Assembly (NCBI GenBank): GCA_017964485.1
Contig: JAGCRW010000007.1
Location: 1 to 34,002, forward strand
Length of the DNA stretch: 34,002 nt
From: Muribaculaceae bacterium
GTDB taxonomy: Bacteria; Bacteroidota; Bacteroidia; Bacteroidales; Muribaculaceae
Reading direction: 5' to 3'
The notes below the pieces were generated by a model. It did not search any database. It was not told the origin of the DNA and saw only the letters and a program-made list of their open reading frames with translations. The position numbers and the translations under genes are program-made. Of the stretch, positions 14,426 through 21,901 are shown piece by piece; the first letter of the stretch is position 1; each line of letters begins with the position of its first letter.

Positions 14426-15661
14426 TCATTTCTTGCCGTAGAGTACCCAATCCAGTACTTTTCGGTTGGCCGCATCTACCTTTTTTTGGTCAAAATCAAT
14501 GTAGATATCAGTCACAGTGTTGTTGCCATGCCCCAATGCGTGAGAGATTGTTTCCTTTGGAATATCGAGAGAGGCAGCTATTGTCGCCCACGAGTGACGC
14601 GCCCAATAGGTTGAAATATCGGGAAATAAAGCTTTATAGACCTTCTTTCCGCCACGACCTACACGATCCACTTCGCCAATTTTCTTCAAGGCACGGTTCA
14701 GTCTCTTTGAGTAATCCTTGTAGTCTTTGTATCGGTCAAGGATGTTGAGCAGGTAATTCTTGCCACGATACTTCTCTATGATTTCAAGCGCCTCAGGCTC
14801 CACCTTAATACTATATAGGCGGTTAGTTTTGGCACGGTAAAAATCAACACGGCCGTTGACAATCTTCTTTAGATTACAAAGGTCAATAGTGTTGATTCCC
14901 AACAACATGAACATCAACTTGAACATGTCAAGGTATTGCTGGGCATGTTTCTCACAAGGATAGTTAAAAAGGGTTCTCAAGTCATCAACCTTGAGGTTTC
15001 GCTTTCGTGTAGCGACATTGCGGATAGAGAAACGACGGAATGGATAGAACGTAGTAACTTCATCATCGATCGCTTCGTTGAACACAGCGCGAATGTTACG
15101 CAGGTGGATGTTGCGTGCGTTCTTTGAGGGTGATTGCTTCGTCATGTAGGTGTCGAACTTCGTCAACCACTCTTTAGTAATGTCCTCAAAAGCAAGTTCT
15201 TGGAGTTTTGCTCCAGCATACTCATTCAAGCGTTTGTATGTTTCCATATAAATCCGTTTTGTGCTTTCCTTCTTACTATCGGCAAAGCGAACATAGCGGA
15301 CAGCAAACAAGTTTTTGCGGCGCTTTTCCTCATTCTTAACGGCTGCTTTCTCAGGATCTAGTCGCTCTTGAATGTAATTTCGTAGTTGTGCTGCGCTCAA
15401 AGAGCGCAATTCCCCATCATTAGCAAGGGATAAGATGATGGTGTCAACTTGACGTTTTACACCTTGAATGTAAACATTCATTAACATCGCATCAGGGTGG
15501 TTCACTACCTTCTCTTTCTTTGCATCCCACTGGTTAGGATATATCTTAGCATTTAGTGATATAAGTGCAGATACTCCTTTTTGTGCAAGAGCAATTTTCA
15601 ACCAACTCGGATTACCATTTTTGGTTCTCCTTTCATCCAGATAGAATCTAGAGTTTGCCAT
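14426..15661 (-). CDS. Tyrosine recombinase/phage integrase, 411 aa
   Basis: The layout is that of Bacteroidetes phage/transposon integrases: an N-terminal arm-binding domain (MANSRFYLDERRTKNGNPSW), an SAM-like core-binding domain at about residues 115-210, and a catalytic domain at the C-terminus. Visible catalytic pieces are RAKTNRLYSI (Lys hairpin), WARHSWATIA (Arg-His box), SHALGH and the tyrosine in DIYIDF. At the box I position, where most family members have Gly-x-Arg, the sequence reads LLGINTIDL; similar GIN forms are common in Bacteroidetes integrases. The gene reads away from the tRNA-Pro, with direct repeats (15713-15790) just upstream, as expected for an integration module at an attachment site. 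Confidence 0.95.
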   Translation of the reverse strand: MANSRFYLDERRTKNGNPSWLKIALAQKGVSALISLNAKIYPNQWDAKKEKVVNHPDAMLMNVYIQGVKRQVDTIILSLANDGELRSLSAAQLRNYIQERLDPEKAAVKNEEKRRKNLFAVRYVRFADSKKESTKRIYMETYKRLNEYAGAKLQELAFEDITKEWLTKFDTYMTKQSPSKNARNIHLRNIRAVFNEAIDDEVTTFYPFRRFSIRNVATRKRNLKVDDLRTLFNYPCEKHAQQYLDMFKLMFMLLGINTIDLCNLKKIVNGRVDFYRAKTNRLYSIKVEPEALEIIEKYRGKNYLLNILDRYKDYKDYSKRLNRALKKIGEVDRVGRGGKKVYKALFPDISTYWARHSWATIAASLDIPKETISHALGHGNNTVTDIYIDFDQKKVDAANRKVLDWVLYGKK

Positions 15662-15712
15662 AATCTTTAATGACGTATCTTGACTTCCCGACTTGTATGG
15701 TCACTGGATCTT

Positions 15713-15790
15713 GTGCTCGTATATGTGCTCGTATATGTGCTCGTCAATTGTTCCAAGATGTTCCAAGATAGTCCAAGAAAGTACAAGATT
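15713..15790. repeat. Two sets of direct repeats upstream of the integrase (putative arm sites)
   Basis: GTGCTCGTATAT-type units occur three times with a 12-bp period (15713, 15725, 15737). They are followed by four units of TTCCAAGATG type with a 10-bp period (15751, 15761, 15771, 15781), the last two degenerate. Their place between integrase and tRNA suggests binding sites for integrase or an excisionase. Confidence 0.7.
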
Positions 15791-15823
15791 ACGATTTTTT
15801 TTGACGATTTATGGGCTTAGATA

Positions 15824-15878
15824 CAAAAAAAGAAAACGTTGAATTTTAAGCGTTTAACACTCATTTTCAACGTTTTCT
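15824..15878 (-). terminator. Terminator of tRNA-Pro
   Basis: AGAAAACGTTGAA (15831-15843) and TTCAACGTTTTCT (15866-15878) form a perfect 13-bp stem. On the minus strand it is followed by a run of T residues, ten bases after the tRNA 3' end. If the element integrated at the tRNA 3' end, this terminator belongs to the element side of the junction. Confidence 0.85.
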
Positions 15879-15887
15879 CTTTTCTGT

Positions 15888-15930
15888 CGGGATGACTAGA
15901 TTCGAACTAGCGACCCCACGCCCCCCAGAC
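15888..15930. other. Predicted attachment core in the tRNA-Pro 3' half
   Basis: Tyrosine integrases of such elements usually recombine within the T arm and 3' end of a tRNA gene. The other copy should lie beyond the left edge of the window, so the core length cannot be read here. Confidence 0.4.
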
Positions 15931-15961
15931 GCGTACTCTAACCGGACTGAGCTACATCCCG
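15888..15961 (-). tRNA. tRNA-Pro (anticodon GGG)
   Basis: 74 nt. The acceptor stem is CGGGATG/CATCCCG, the D arm GCTC/GAGT-like, and the anticodon stem CGCGT/GCGTG with loop CTGGGGG gives anticodon GGG. The T arm is CTAG-TTCGAAT-CTAG-like with the invariant TTCGA. No CCA is encoded. Adjacent integrase and repeats make its 3' half the likely attB/attR core. Confidence 0.93.
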
Positions 15962-15978
15962 AACTGCTGTTTCGATGT

Positions 15979-15992
15979 GGCGCCAAGGCGCC
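15979..15992. repeat. GGCGCC-AA-GGCGCC repeat in the tRNA-Pro leader
   Basis: Two 6-bp palindromes separated by AA lie in the short leader between the tRNA promoter start and the tRNA 5' end. They could form a hairpin in the pre-tRNA leader. Confidence 0.5.
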
Positions 15993-16010
15993 GTTTTTCG
16001 AAAAGCGATG

Positions 16011-16042
16011 CAAAATTACTGCTTTGGTTTGAATTGTGCAAA
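16011..16042 (-). promoter_or_regulatory. tRNA-Pro promoter
   Basis: On the minus strand, TTTG (16039-16042) and TAATTTTG (16011-16018) are 20 nt apart. The predicted start near 16004 gives a leader of about 43 nt before the tRNA. Confidence 0.8.
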
Positions 16043-16133
16043 CTTTTTTTGATATTTTTCTTTTTCTGCAGTTTTTTTTCGTTGAAAGCAGGTTGATGGC
16101 CTGTGACTAGAACGCATTTTGCTGGAATTTTGT

Positions 16134-16165
16134 GCAAAAAAAGTGGCGACGAAATGCCGCCACTT
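16134..16165 (-). terminator. Terminator of the DUF4332 gene
   Basis: AAGTGGCG (16141-16148) pairs with CGCCACTT (16158-16165). On the minus strand a run of T residues follows the stem. Confidence 0.85.
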
Positions 16166-16187
16166 ATAAGTTTCGCAAAGCTGTCGA

Positions 16188-16595
16188 TTAGTACTCCATC
16201 TTTGGAGGCAGTTCTTTAGCCTGGGCAATCATTCTCTCAACCTCTACGAGCGCTGGCACGCGGTTTACGAGGTTCTTTGCTGCGTTCACCTCTTCGAGTT
16301 TTGGCTGCAGGTTGGCAGGCACGCGGTTGCGGAGTTCTTTCACGGTGTCAACGCCGGCAGCCTCAAGGAGTTCGCTGAATTGTGGTCCTACGCCATTGAT
16401 GCGCATCAGGTCGGCATGGTTGGTCCACTTGAGGATGAGTTTGCCACTGATTCCAGTTGCTTCCTCCAGTGCCTTGCGTCCAGCGGGTTTTGCGCATTTC
16501 TCGAGCAGTGCGTCGGTGTCTTTAACGCCTGCTGCAATCAGTTTGGGAGCATATACTTCGCCCACGCCCTCAATGTCGATAATCTTGTAAGTCAT
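16188..16595 (-). CDS. DUF4332 family protein (helix-hairpin-helix-like), 135 aa
   Basis: The protein shows two copies of an HhH-like element: IEGVGEVYAPKLIAAGVKDT near residues 8-27 and INGVGPQFSELLEAAGVDTV near 65-84. These are the hallmark of the DUF4332 family, whose fold resembles the DNA-binding tandem helix-hairpin-helix domains of repair proteins. It is cytosolic, with no membrane or signal segment, and length is usual for the family. No function is established; a DNA- or nucleic-acid-related role is inference from the fold. It has its own promoter (16639-16670) and terminator (16134-16165), so it is monocistronic. Confidence 0.88.
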   Translation of the reverse strand: MTYKIIDIEGVGEVYAPKLIAAGVKDTDALLEKCAKPAGRKALEEATGISGKLILKWTNHADLMRINGVGPQFSELLEAAGVDTVKELRNRVPANLQPKLEEVNAAKNLVNRVPALVEVERMIAQAKELPPKMEY

Positions 16596-16638
16596 AGAAT
16601 AGAAAGTTTAAATAGTGAATAAAAGCAATAATTTGTGG

Positions 16639-16670
16639 CAAATATAGGCATAATAATTCCAAAATGCAAG
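16639..16670 (-). promoter_or_regulatory. Promoter of the DUF4332 gene
   Basis: On the minus strand, TATATTTG (16639-16646) has a -33-like CTTG (16667-16670) 20 nt upstream. Confidence 0.6.
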
Positions 16671-16764
16671 AAATCGGAGAAATTTTTAAGGCAATTAATG
16701 ACAATAAGAATTTTTGCGTTTGCTGCATCTTCTTTTTGCCGTTGCAAGGAATAGAAATAAAAAC

Positions 16765-16798
16765 AGAAACGATGACAACCAATTGTGTCATCGTTTCT
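16765..16798 (-). terminator. Terminator of the YitT-family gene
   Basis: AGAAACGATGACA (16765-16777) and TGTCATCGTTTCT (16786-16798) form a perfect 13-bp stem with an 8-nt loop. On the minus strand it is followed by GTTTTTAT. Confidence 0.85.
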
Positions 16799-16862
16799 AA
16801 TCGTTTATTCCCTAACGACACAGCCGAAGGGTAATTATCCTTAATTGTCTTTCCCCAAACCA

Positions 16863-17813
16863 TTACTCTTGCGGCAGGCGGCGGAAGCCTTGCCCAAGGA
16901 TTTCGGAGCTCTCCATGATGTTGACAAAGGCTTTAGGATCGATGCGGTAGAGCACTGAGCGCAGCTTTATCATGTCGTGGCGGTCGAGAGTGACATACAC
17001 CATCTTGCGCTCGTTGCCTTTGTAGAGTCCGCTACCGGTAATGCATGTGCCGCCGCGCTTGAGGTTGTAGATGATAAAGTCGCGCACGGGCTCAGGATTG
17101 TCGGTGATGATGAACATGGTTTTGTAGCTCTTCATACCGTCGACCACGAGGTCAATTACCTTGCCCTCGATGAAGATGATAATTACCGAATAGATGGGCA
17201 GACGAATGTCGCCAAATGCCACCAGTGTGCTCAGGGTGATGATGCCGTCAACAATCATAACGAGGGTGCCGAGCGAAATTTTAGTGTATTTGTGCAGAAT
17301 CATCGAGATGATGTCGCTGCCGCCGCTAGTGGCGCCCGAGCGGAAGATGAGGCCTATCGCCAGGCCGTAGATGATGCCTGCGACCACGGTATTGAGGAAA
17401 TAATCGGGACTGAACCAGCCGCCGTTGTGTGGAATCTCCACCATCGATGCGCCAGCCTGTTTCACTATCTCGCCGTCGTGGATCACGGGGTTGTAGCCCC
17501 ACCAACTCTCGAGGATGAATGTGAAGACGAAGATAAGAGCGGTAGAGATTATGGTCTTCACGCCAAACTTTGGTCCAAGTATCCAAGTGCCGATGATGAG
17601 CAGAGGGATATCCATGCAGATGGCATAGAGTGATATTTTCCAAGGCCACAGAGTGTTGAACACGTTACTGAGGCCGTAAGTGCCGCCTGGCGCCATGAGG
17701 TAGGGGTTCACAAACATCACGTCGCCGATGGCAAACAATGCGCTGCCCACAATGAGCAAAGTGTAGGCAAGTATCTCACGTTTAAGCTTTTTCTTGTTAT
17801 CGAGTGCTAGCAT
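16863..17813 (-). CDS. YitT family membrane protein, 316 aa
   Basis: The protein has about five to six predicted membrane helices in residues 15-225, with the family's typical GGTYGLSNV-like and SGATSGGSDIIS motifs. A cytosolic DUF2179 domain follows at about 228-312 (GTCITGSGLYKGNERKMVYV). This is the standard architecture of YitT/DUF161 proteins, possible transporters of unknown substrate in the inner membrane. Length is normal. A -7 box (17852-17859) lies 38 bp upstream and a strong terminator follows. It is monocistronic. Confidence 0.92.
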   Translation of the reverse strand: MLALDNKKKLKREILAYTLLIVGSALFAIGDVMFVNPYLMAPGGTYGLSNVFNTLWPWKISLYAICMDIPLLIIGTWILGPKFGVKTIISTALIFVFTFILESWWGYNPVIHDGEIVKQAGASMVEIPHNGGWFSPDYFLNTVVAGIIYGLAIGLIFRSGATSGGSDIISMILHKYTKISLGTLVMIVDGIITLSTLVAFGDIRLPIYSVIIIFIEGKVIDLVVDGMKSYKTMFIITDNPEPVRDFIIYNLKRGGTCITGSGLYKGNERKMVYVTLDRHDMIKLRSVLYRIDPKAFVNIMESSEILGQGFRRLPQE

Positions 17814-17851
17814 TAGGAATTGTTTTTATTTGTTGTTGTTAAAATCGGGCG

Positions 17852-17859
17852 CAAAGGTA
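17852..17859 (-). promoter_or_regulatory. -7 promoter element of the YitT gene
   Basis: TACCTTTG on the minus strand is a perfect -7 box. No clear -33 TTTG is seen at the right distance. Confidence 0.55.
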
Positions 17860-17969
17860 GGAAATAGTTTTCAGTTATCAGTAATCAGTTGTCGGTTTTT
17901 TTGCACTTTGTTTCTAAATATACTCCGAAAAAACTAATGACTAATAACCAATAACTAAAAACTTTTCAT

Positions 17970-17977
17970 TATCTTTG
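17970..17977 (+). promoter_or_regulatory. -7 promoter element upstream of the HExxH gene
   Basis: TATCTTTG matches the -7 consensus, 34 bp before the ATG at 18012. The -33 region is made of AT-rich simple sequence (CTAATAACCAATAACT) and is a poor match. Confidence 0.5.
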
Positions 17978-18011
17978 CAGGTTAATAGCATTTATAGCCT
18001 TTCTATATAGA

Positions 18012-18392
18012 ATGAAAATTATCCGCAGCAAGTATCTGCCGCCATTGCGCAACTACTCCGCCATCAATCTTTTTGGCGTGTTTTTTGTGCACCCTGATGT
18101 GGCGGTTACAAAGCGCCTCATCAACCATGAGAGCATCCACTCTGCCCAGATGCGTGAGCTGCTATACTTGCCGTTCTATATCCTATATCTTCTTGAGTGG
18201 TTCATTAGGCTGTTTGGTAGAGGCGATGCCTACTTCAACCTCAGCTTTGAGCGTGAGGCCTACAAGAATGAGGCTAACTACAACTACCTTAATGAGCGCA
18301 AGCACTACGCTTGGATAAAATACATGAGAAAGAAAAAGAAAAACAAGAAGAAATCAAGAAAGAGATTCCGCAGAAACATAAAAAAATACTAA
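18012..18392 (+). CDS. Small membrane-associated protein with HExxH motif, 126 aa
   Basis: An unnamed conserved Bacteroidetes-type family. Residues 39-43 read HESIH, the zinc-protease-like HExxH signature. It is followed by a membrane-like helix at about 51-68 and then SFEREAY (78-84), whose glutamates could supply a third metal ligand. The C-terminus is very basic (KKKKKNKKKSRKR-like, about 105-126) and may bind nucleic acid or membrane lipid. At 126 aa it is smaller than most membrane metalloproteases. Protease activity is inferred from the motif alone. The stop is four bases before the next gene's start, so the pair is co-transcribed with the HD protein. Confidence 0.75.
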   Translation: MKIIRSKYLPPLRNYSAINLFGVFFVHPDVAVTKRLINHESIHSAQMRELLYLPFYILYLLEWFIRLFGRGDAYFNLSFEREAYKNEANYNYLNERKHYAWIKYMRKKKKNKKKSRKRFRRNIKKY

Positions 18393-18396
18393 CGCA

Positions 18397-19020
18397 ATGG
18401 ATAAACATGATATTGAAAACTATAAAGCCGAGTTCATAGACCTCTTAAAGTCAACAGGGCGTGAGGGGGTTGACGACCTCATCGATATGCTCAATGACGG
18501 CAAGATGCGATTCTTTACTGCCCCCGCAAGCGTCAATCACCACCTCAACAGCGATGGCGGATTACTGGTGCACTCGCTCAACACTTGCAAGGCTGGACTC
18601 AAACTGCGCGAGATGGTTATCACAATGAAACCAGAGCTAGAGGACCAGCTCAACCGCGACAGTGTGATTGTTGCCACCTTGCTGCACGACATCTGCAAGG
18701 CCGACATCTACAAGCCCACCATCAAGAAGCAGCGTGGTGCCGACGGCATTTGGCGTGACGTGGACAGCTATGAGGTGAGTTATCGCAATTTTCCCATGGG
18801 GCATGGCGAGAAGTCGGCGATGCTGGCGCTGATGAGCGGCTTTGAGATTTATGACGACGAACTGCTTGCCATCCGTTGGCACATGGCGGCGTGGGACCTG
18901 CCCATGCAGAGCATTGAGTTGAGCAGATGCCTCAACACCGCCCGCGACGAGCACCCGCTATGCTCGCTGGTTAACCTTGCCGACGGCATTGCAGCCAACC
19001 TGCTAGAGTGGGAAGCTTGA
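18397..19020 (+). CDS. HD-domain phosphohydrolase-like protein, 207 aa
   Basis: The HD signature is clear: His59 in GGLLVHS, His97-Asp98 in LLHDICK, further histidines in GHGEKS and RWHMAAW, and a final Asp in NLADGIAAN. The NHH...GGLLVHS pattern resembles the HD domain of YhaM-type 3'-5' exonucleases, but the nucleic-acid-binding OB domain is absent. It is cytosolic. Such proteins hydrolyse phosphoester bonds of nucleotides or RNA; the substrate here is unknown. The gene follows the HExxH gene with a 4-nt gap. Downstream (19021-19118) lies AT-rich simple sequence of the ATGCATAATGC type. Confidence 0.85.
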   Translation: MDKHDIENYKAEFIDLLKSTGREGVDDLIDMLNDGKMRFFTAPASVNHHLNSDGGLLVHSLNTCKAGLKLREMVITMKPELEDQLNRDSVIVATLLHDICKADIYKPTIKKQRGADGIWRDVDSYEVSYRNFPMGHGEKSAMLALMSGFEIYDDELLAIRWHMAAWDLPMQSIELSRCLNTARDEHPLCSLVNLADGIAANLLEWEA

Positions 19021-19060
19021 ATAATGCACAATGCATAATGCTGAATGCAGAATCTTTTTT
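19021..19060. repeat. AT-rich simple repeat (ATAATGCACAATGCATAATG type)
   Basis: Overlapping AATGC/TAATGC units fill the gap after the HD gene. Related short pieces occur at about 17877-17960 (CTAATGACTAATAACCAATAAC) and about 27930-27957. Such interspersed intergenic runs are familiar from Bacteroidales genomes. Confidence 0.55.
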
Positions 19061-19118
19061 TATGCACATTTTTTAAGTCGCTGGAAACTAAAAACAAAGA
19101 ACTAATAACTACAACGAT

Positions 19119-20543
19119 ATGAAACTACGATATATAATTACATTAATTTTGCTTGCGGTGCTTGGTAATGCCTCGCAGGCACGTGATATCACTGCGCAGC
19201 GCACGCAGAAGGCGATTGACCGCTTTGTGGACGACTCGCTCATGCGTCACGCTTCGGTGGGCGTGATAGTAACCGATCTCAAGAGCGGCAAAATGCTTGG
19301 CGGCCGCAACATCAACTTGGCGTGCATCACAGCATCGACAATGAAGACTGTAACCTCATCGGCTGCGCTGGAGTTGCTGGGCGCCGACTTCACCTTTGAG
19401 ACACCGGTCTATCTAGATGGTGAAATCCATGGCAACACTTTGCGTGGCAACCTTGTGATAGTGGGCCGTGGCGACCCCACGCTGGGCTCGGTATATTTCA
19501 AGGATAACCTCGACATTGTTCACGAAGTGATAGATATTCTCAACAAGCAGGGCATTACCACCATCGAGGGCAAAGTGATTGTGGACAACAGCCTATATCA
19601 CTATCCTGCCTATAACGGCGACTGGTGCGCCGACGACCTTGCATGGGATTACGGCATGGGATTGCATGCGCTTAACTACTGCGACAACCGCGTAAGGTTG
19701 GTGTTTAACGGCAAGGGCGATGGCACAGTGGAGAATGCCCACTTCGAGCCCAATGTGCCTGGAGTGCAGATCATCAACCGTATGCGACCTGGCAATGAGG
19801 ATAATGTGGGTGTGCTGCTGGAGTATGCCAATCCTGCCATCATTCTCACTGGCACTGCGGCCGACACAACCTATGTTTTCAACGTGTCGAACCCCACTCC
19901 TGACGCACTGCTCGTTGACAGTCTGAGTCGCACGCTCGCCAATTCAGGCATCAGGTTAGCCAATAAACCGTTTGCCCCTAGTGGTTGCCGTTGGCTGCTT
20001 ATGACTCACAAATCGCCGATTCTATCCGACATCATCGCGTCGCTGCTTGAGCGTAGCGACAATATGTTCACCGAGGGCCTGCTCAAAGCAATAGCCGTTA
20101 ACAGCGGCCGTGAGCCAACAGAGGCGCAAGGTGTTGAGGTTATTGACAGCCTCTTCACGGCACGTGGCATTGATGCCTCGGGCAAGTTCCAGTATGACGG
20201 CAGCGGTTTGGCGCGCAACAATAAAGCCCCGGTCAAGTTTTTTGCCGACATGCTCACCTACATGAGCGACCGTCGCTTTGGTCCCAATCAGTTGCGACTT
20301 GTTGATCTGATGACTCGCCTCGGAATCAACGCCAAGATAGGCACACAGATTCAGACTTCGTCGATTAATGGCATGATAGCATCAAAATCGGGCTCGATGC
20401 GCGATGTGCAGTGCTATGTGGGCTACTTTCCAGCTAATGAGCCGAAATATGCCTGGGCGGTTCTTGTCAACAACTGGCACGGCAGCCGTCTAAACCTCAA
20501 AGAGGTGATAGACAGTCTCTTGTTAGGAATTTTTGCACCCTAG
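19119..20543 (+). CDS. dacB: D-alanyl-D-alanine carboxypeptidase/endopeptidase (PBP4, class S13)
   Basis: The three active-site motifs are present: SxxK at Ser73-Lys76 (STMK), SxN at Ser313-Asn315 (SDN) and KSG at Lys423-Gly425. A signal peptide (about residues 1-21) sends it to the periplasm. There the S13 family removes the terminal D-Ala of peptidoglycan side chains and cuts cross-bridges. The wide gap between the first two motifs holds the extra domains typical of PBP4. Length (474 aa) is normal. Confidence 0.95.
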   Translation: MKLRYIITLILLAVLGNASQARDITAQRTQKAIDRFVDDSLMRHASVGVIVTDLKSGKMLGGRNINLACITASTMKTVTSSAALELLGADFTFETPVYLDGEIHGNTLRGNLVIVGRGDPTLGSVYFKDNLDIVHEVIDILNKQGITTIEGKVIVDNSLYHYPAYNGDWCADDLAWDYGMGLHALNYCDNRVRLVFNGKGDGTVENAHFEPNVPGVQIINRMRPGNEDNVGVLLEYANPAIILTGTAADTTYVFNVSNPTPDALLVDSLSRTLANSGIRLANKPFAPSGCRWLLMTHKSPILSDIIASLLERSDNMFTEGLLKAIAVNSGREPTEAQGVEVIDSLFTARGIDASGKFQYDGSGLARNNKAPVKFFADMLTYMSDRRFGPNQLRLVDLMTRLGINAKIGTQIQTSSINGMIASKSGSMRDVQCYVGYFPANEPKYAWAVLVNNWHGSRLNLKEVIDSLLLGIFAP

Positions 20544-20567
20544 TATTAACAGTAATACATATCAGAT

Positions 20568-21152
20568 ATGAATACAAATCTCGACCAATTGCTAACCAAT
20601 GTCTATGAGCTCGAAGGATTGTTGCTAGTGATGCAACGCCACCACGACGACGTTCCCCAGCTGGTAATAGATAGGTTTAAAGAGAAAACCCAGCAGATAG
20701 CTGCCGCAGCTAGCGTTCTCGACTCTTTAAAGAAGACCGATGAAGCACCTCAAGAAGAACCTGTGCCACCTGCTTTTGTGCCACCTGTGCAGCCCGTGCA
20801 ACCCGAGCCACCAGTTGTTGCCCCTGCACCTGAGGCTACTCCAGTGCAAGAGCCAGTTGTTGAGCCAGTTGTTGAGGCTAAGCCCATCGTCAAAACAGAG
20901 GTGCCAGTTGCACCTCAGAAGCCAGCAACTAATGACATCACTGCTGCATTCTCAATCAACGACCGTTTCCTGTTCCAGCGAGAACTCTTCGACGGCAACA
21001 AGGAAAAGTATGCCGACGCTATCGCCTTGATGCAGCGCATGGGCAACATCGACAAGATTAAGGAGTTTATTACCGATGTTCTGCAGTTTGATCGCAGCAA
21101 CGAAGTGGTGAAAGAGTTTGTGCGACTTATTGAGCAGAGCTTTAAGGGATAA
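20568..21152 (+). CDS. Hypothetical protein with Pro/Val-rich linker, 194 aa
   Basis: The protein has a helical N-terminal domain (about 1-60), a Pro/Val/Glu-rich linker with repeated PVVEP/PVQP units (about 65-120), and a conserved-looking C-terminal helical domain (about 125-194; NDITAAFSINDRFLFQRELF near its start). No signal peptide or membrane helix. This type is known from Bacteroidetes as a conserved hypothetical. It ends two bases before rsmI, so the two are co-transcribed. Function unknown. Confidence 0.8.
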   Translation: MNTNLDQLLTNVYELEGLLLVMQRHHDDVPQLVIDRFKEKTQQIAAAASVLDSLKKTDEAPQEEPVPPAFVPPVQPVQPEPPVVAPAPEATPVQEPVVEPVVEAKPIVKTEVPVAPQKPATNDITAAFSINDRFLFQRELFDGNKEKYADAIALMQRMGNIDKIKEFITDVLQFDRSNEVVKEFVRLIEQSFKG

Positions 21153-21154
21153 TC

Positions 21155-21901
21155 ATGGCTGGGAAATTATATATGGTGCCAACGCCGGTCGGCAATCTTG
21201 ATGACATGACGATGCGAGCGGTGAAAGTGCTCAACGAGGTGGCGCTGATTCTTGCCGAGGACACTCGCACCAGCGCCGTGTTGATGAAGCATTACGGCAT
21301 CGCTACGCCCATGCGCAGTCATCACAAGTTTAATGAGCACAACACTACCACCGCTATCATCGACATGCTCAAGGCGGGCGAGAGCATAGCGCTCATTACC
21401 GACGCAGGCACGCCAGGCATAAGCGACCCCGGGTTTATGCTTTCGCGTGAGTGTCGCCGCAACGGCATCGTGGTAGAGACGCTGCCTGGTCCTACGGCTT
21501 TTGTGCCGGCCCTTGTCAATTCGGGGCTGCCGTGCGACAGGTTTGTCTTTGAAGGCTTTCTGCCAGTGAAGAAGGGTAGGGCGACACGACTCGAAGAACT
21601 CTCGCAAGAGCCTCGCACCATGATTTTCTATGAGTCTCCAACACGCCTGGTAAAAACGCTGCAGCAGTTTGCAGAGGCCTTTGGTGGCGATCGTGAGGCC
21701 TCGGTGTGCCGTGAGATTTCAAAGCTTCACGACACTACCCACCATGGCAGCCTCAACGAACTCGTCGAGCATTTCACGCACGAGGCGCCACGAGGCGAGA
21801 TAGTGATTGTGGTGGCGGGCAAGGAGAGCGAAGCGCACGTCAAAGTTGATAAGTATGCCAAGTTCAAGAACAAATACAACCAGTGCGATGAGAACGCTTA
21901 A
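21155..21901 (+). CDS. rsmI: 16S rRNA (cytidine-1402-2'-O)-methyltransferase
   Basis: The sequence starts MAGKLYMVPTPVGNLDDMTM, the unmistakable RsmI start (VPTPIGNL). It also has the EDTR motif, DAGTPGISDPG near residues 85-95 and LPGPTAFVPAL near 113-123, all part of the tetrapyrrole-methylase-type SAM-binding fold. The enzyme adds the 2'-O-methyl group to C1402 in the ribosomal P site. Its end overlaps the following lipoprotein start by 14 bases. Confidence 0.96.
   Translation: MAGKLYMVPTPVGNLDDMTMRAVKVLNEVALILAEDTRTSAVLMKHYGIATPMRSHHKFNEHNTTTAIIDMLKAGESIALITDAGTPGISDPGFMLSRECRRNGIVVETLPGPTAFVPALVNSGLPCDRFVFEGFLPVKKGRATRLEELSQEPRTMIFYESPTRLVKTLQQFAEAFGGDREASVCREISKLHDTTHHGSLNELVEHFTHEAPRGEIVIVVAGKESEAHVKVDKYAKFKNKYNQCDENA

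Larger units (their letters stand above)
1..15887. mobile_element. Right part of an integrated prophage or phage-derived element
   Basis: The segment contains an amidase end, a lysis-type lipoprotein, a tape-measure protein, a tail/baseplate-like protein and, at its right edge, a tyrosine integrase facing away from a tRNA-Pro gene. Base composition is patchwork: GC-rich tail genes alternate with AT-rich orphan genes. The left boundary, head genes and replication genes lie outside the window, so completeness and activity cannot be judged. The right boundary is inferred from the tRNA 3' end at 15888. Only the tail, lysis and integration functions are directly visible here. Confidence 0.85.

Noticed and set aside
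14357..14614. Small hydrophobic plus-strand frame (MMTSIMTSVIVTVLVAVMIT...), toxin-like at first sight
   Set aside because: Most of it is antisense to the 3' end of the integrase and the hydrophobic start comes from GGTAAT/GCGGT-type simple sequence; there is no promoter or antitoxin RNA.
15713..15790. CRISPR array
   Set aside because: The units are only 10-12 bp with no unique spacers and no cas genes; they look like recombinase binding sites.
16570..16863. 97-codon minus-strand frame between the DUF4332 and YitT genes
   Set aside because: It runs across the YitT terminator hairpin and the DUF4332 promoter and has no protein-like features.
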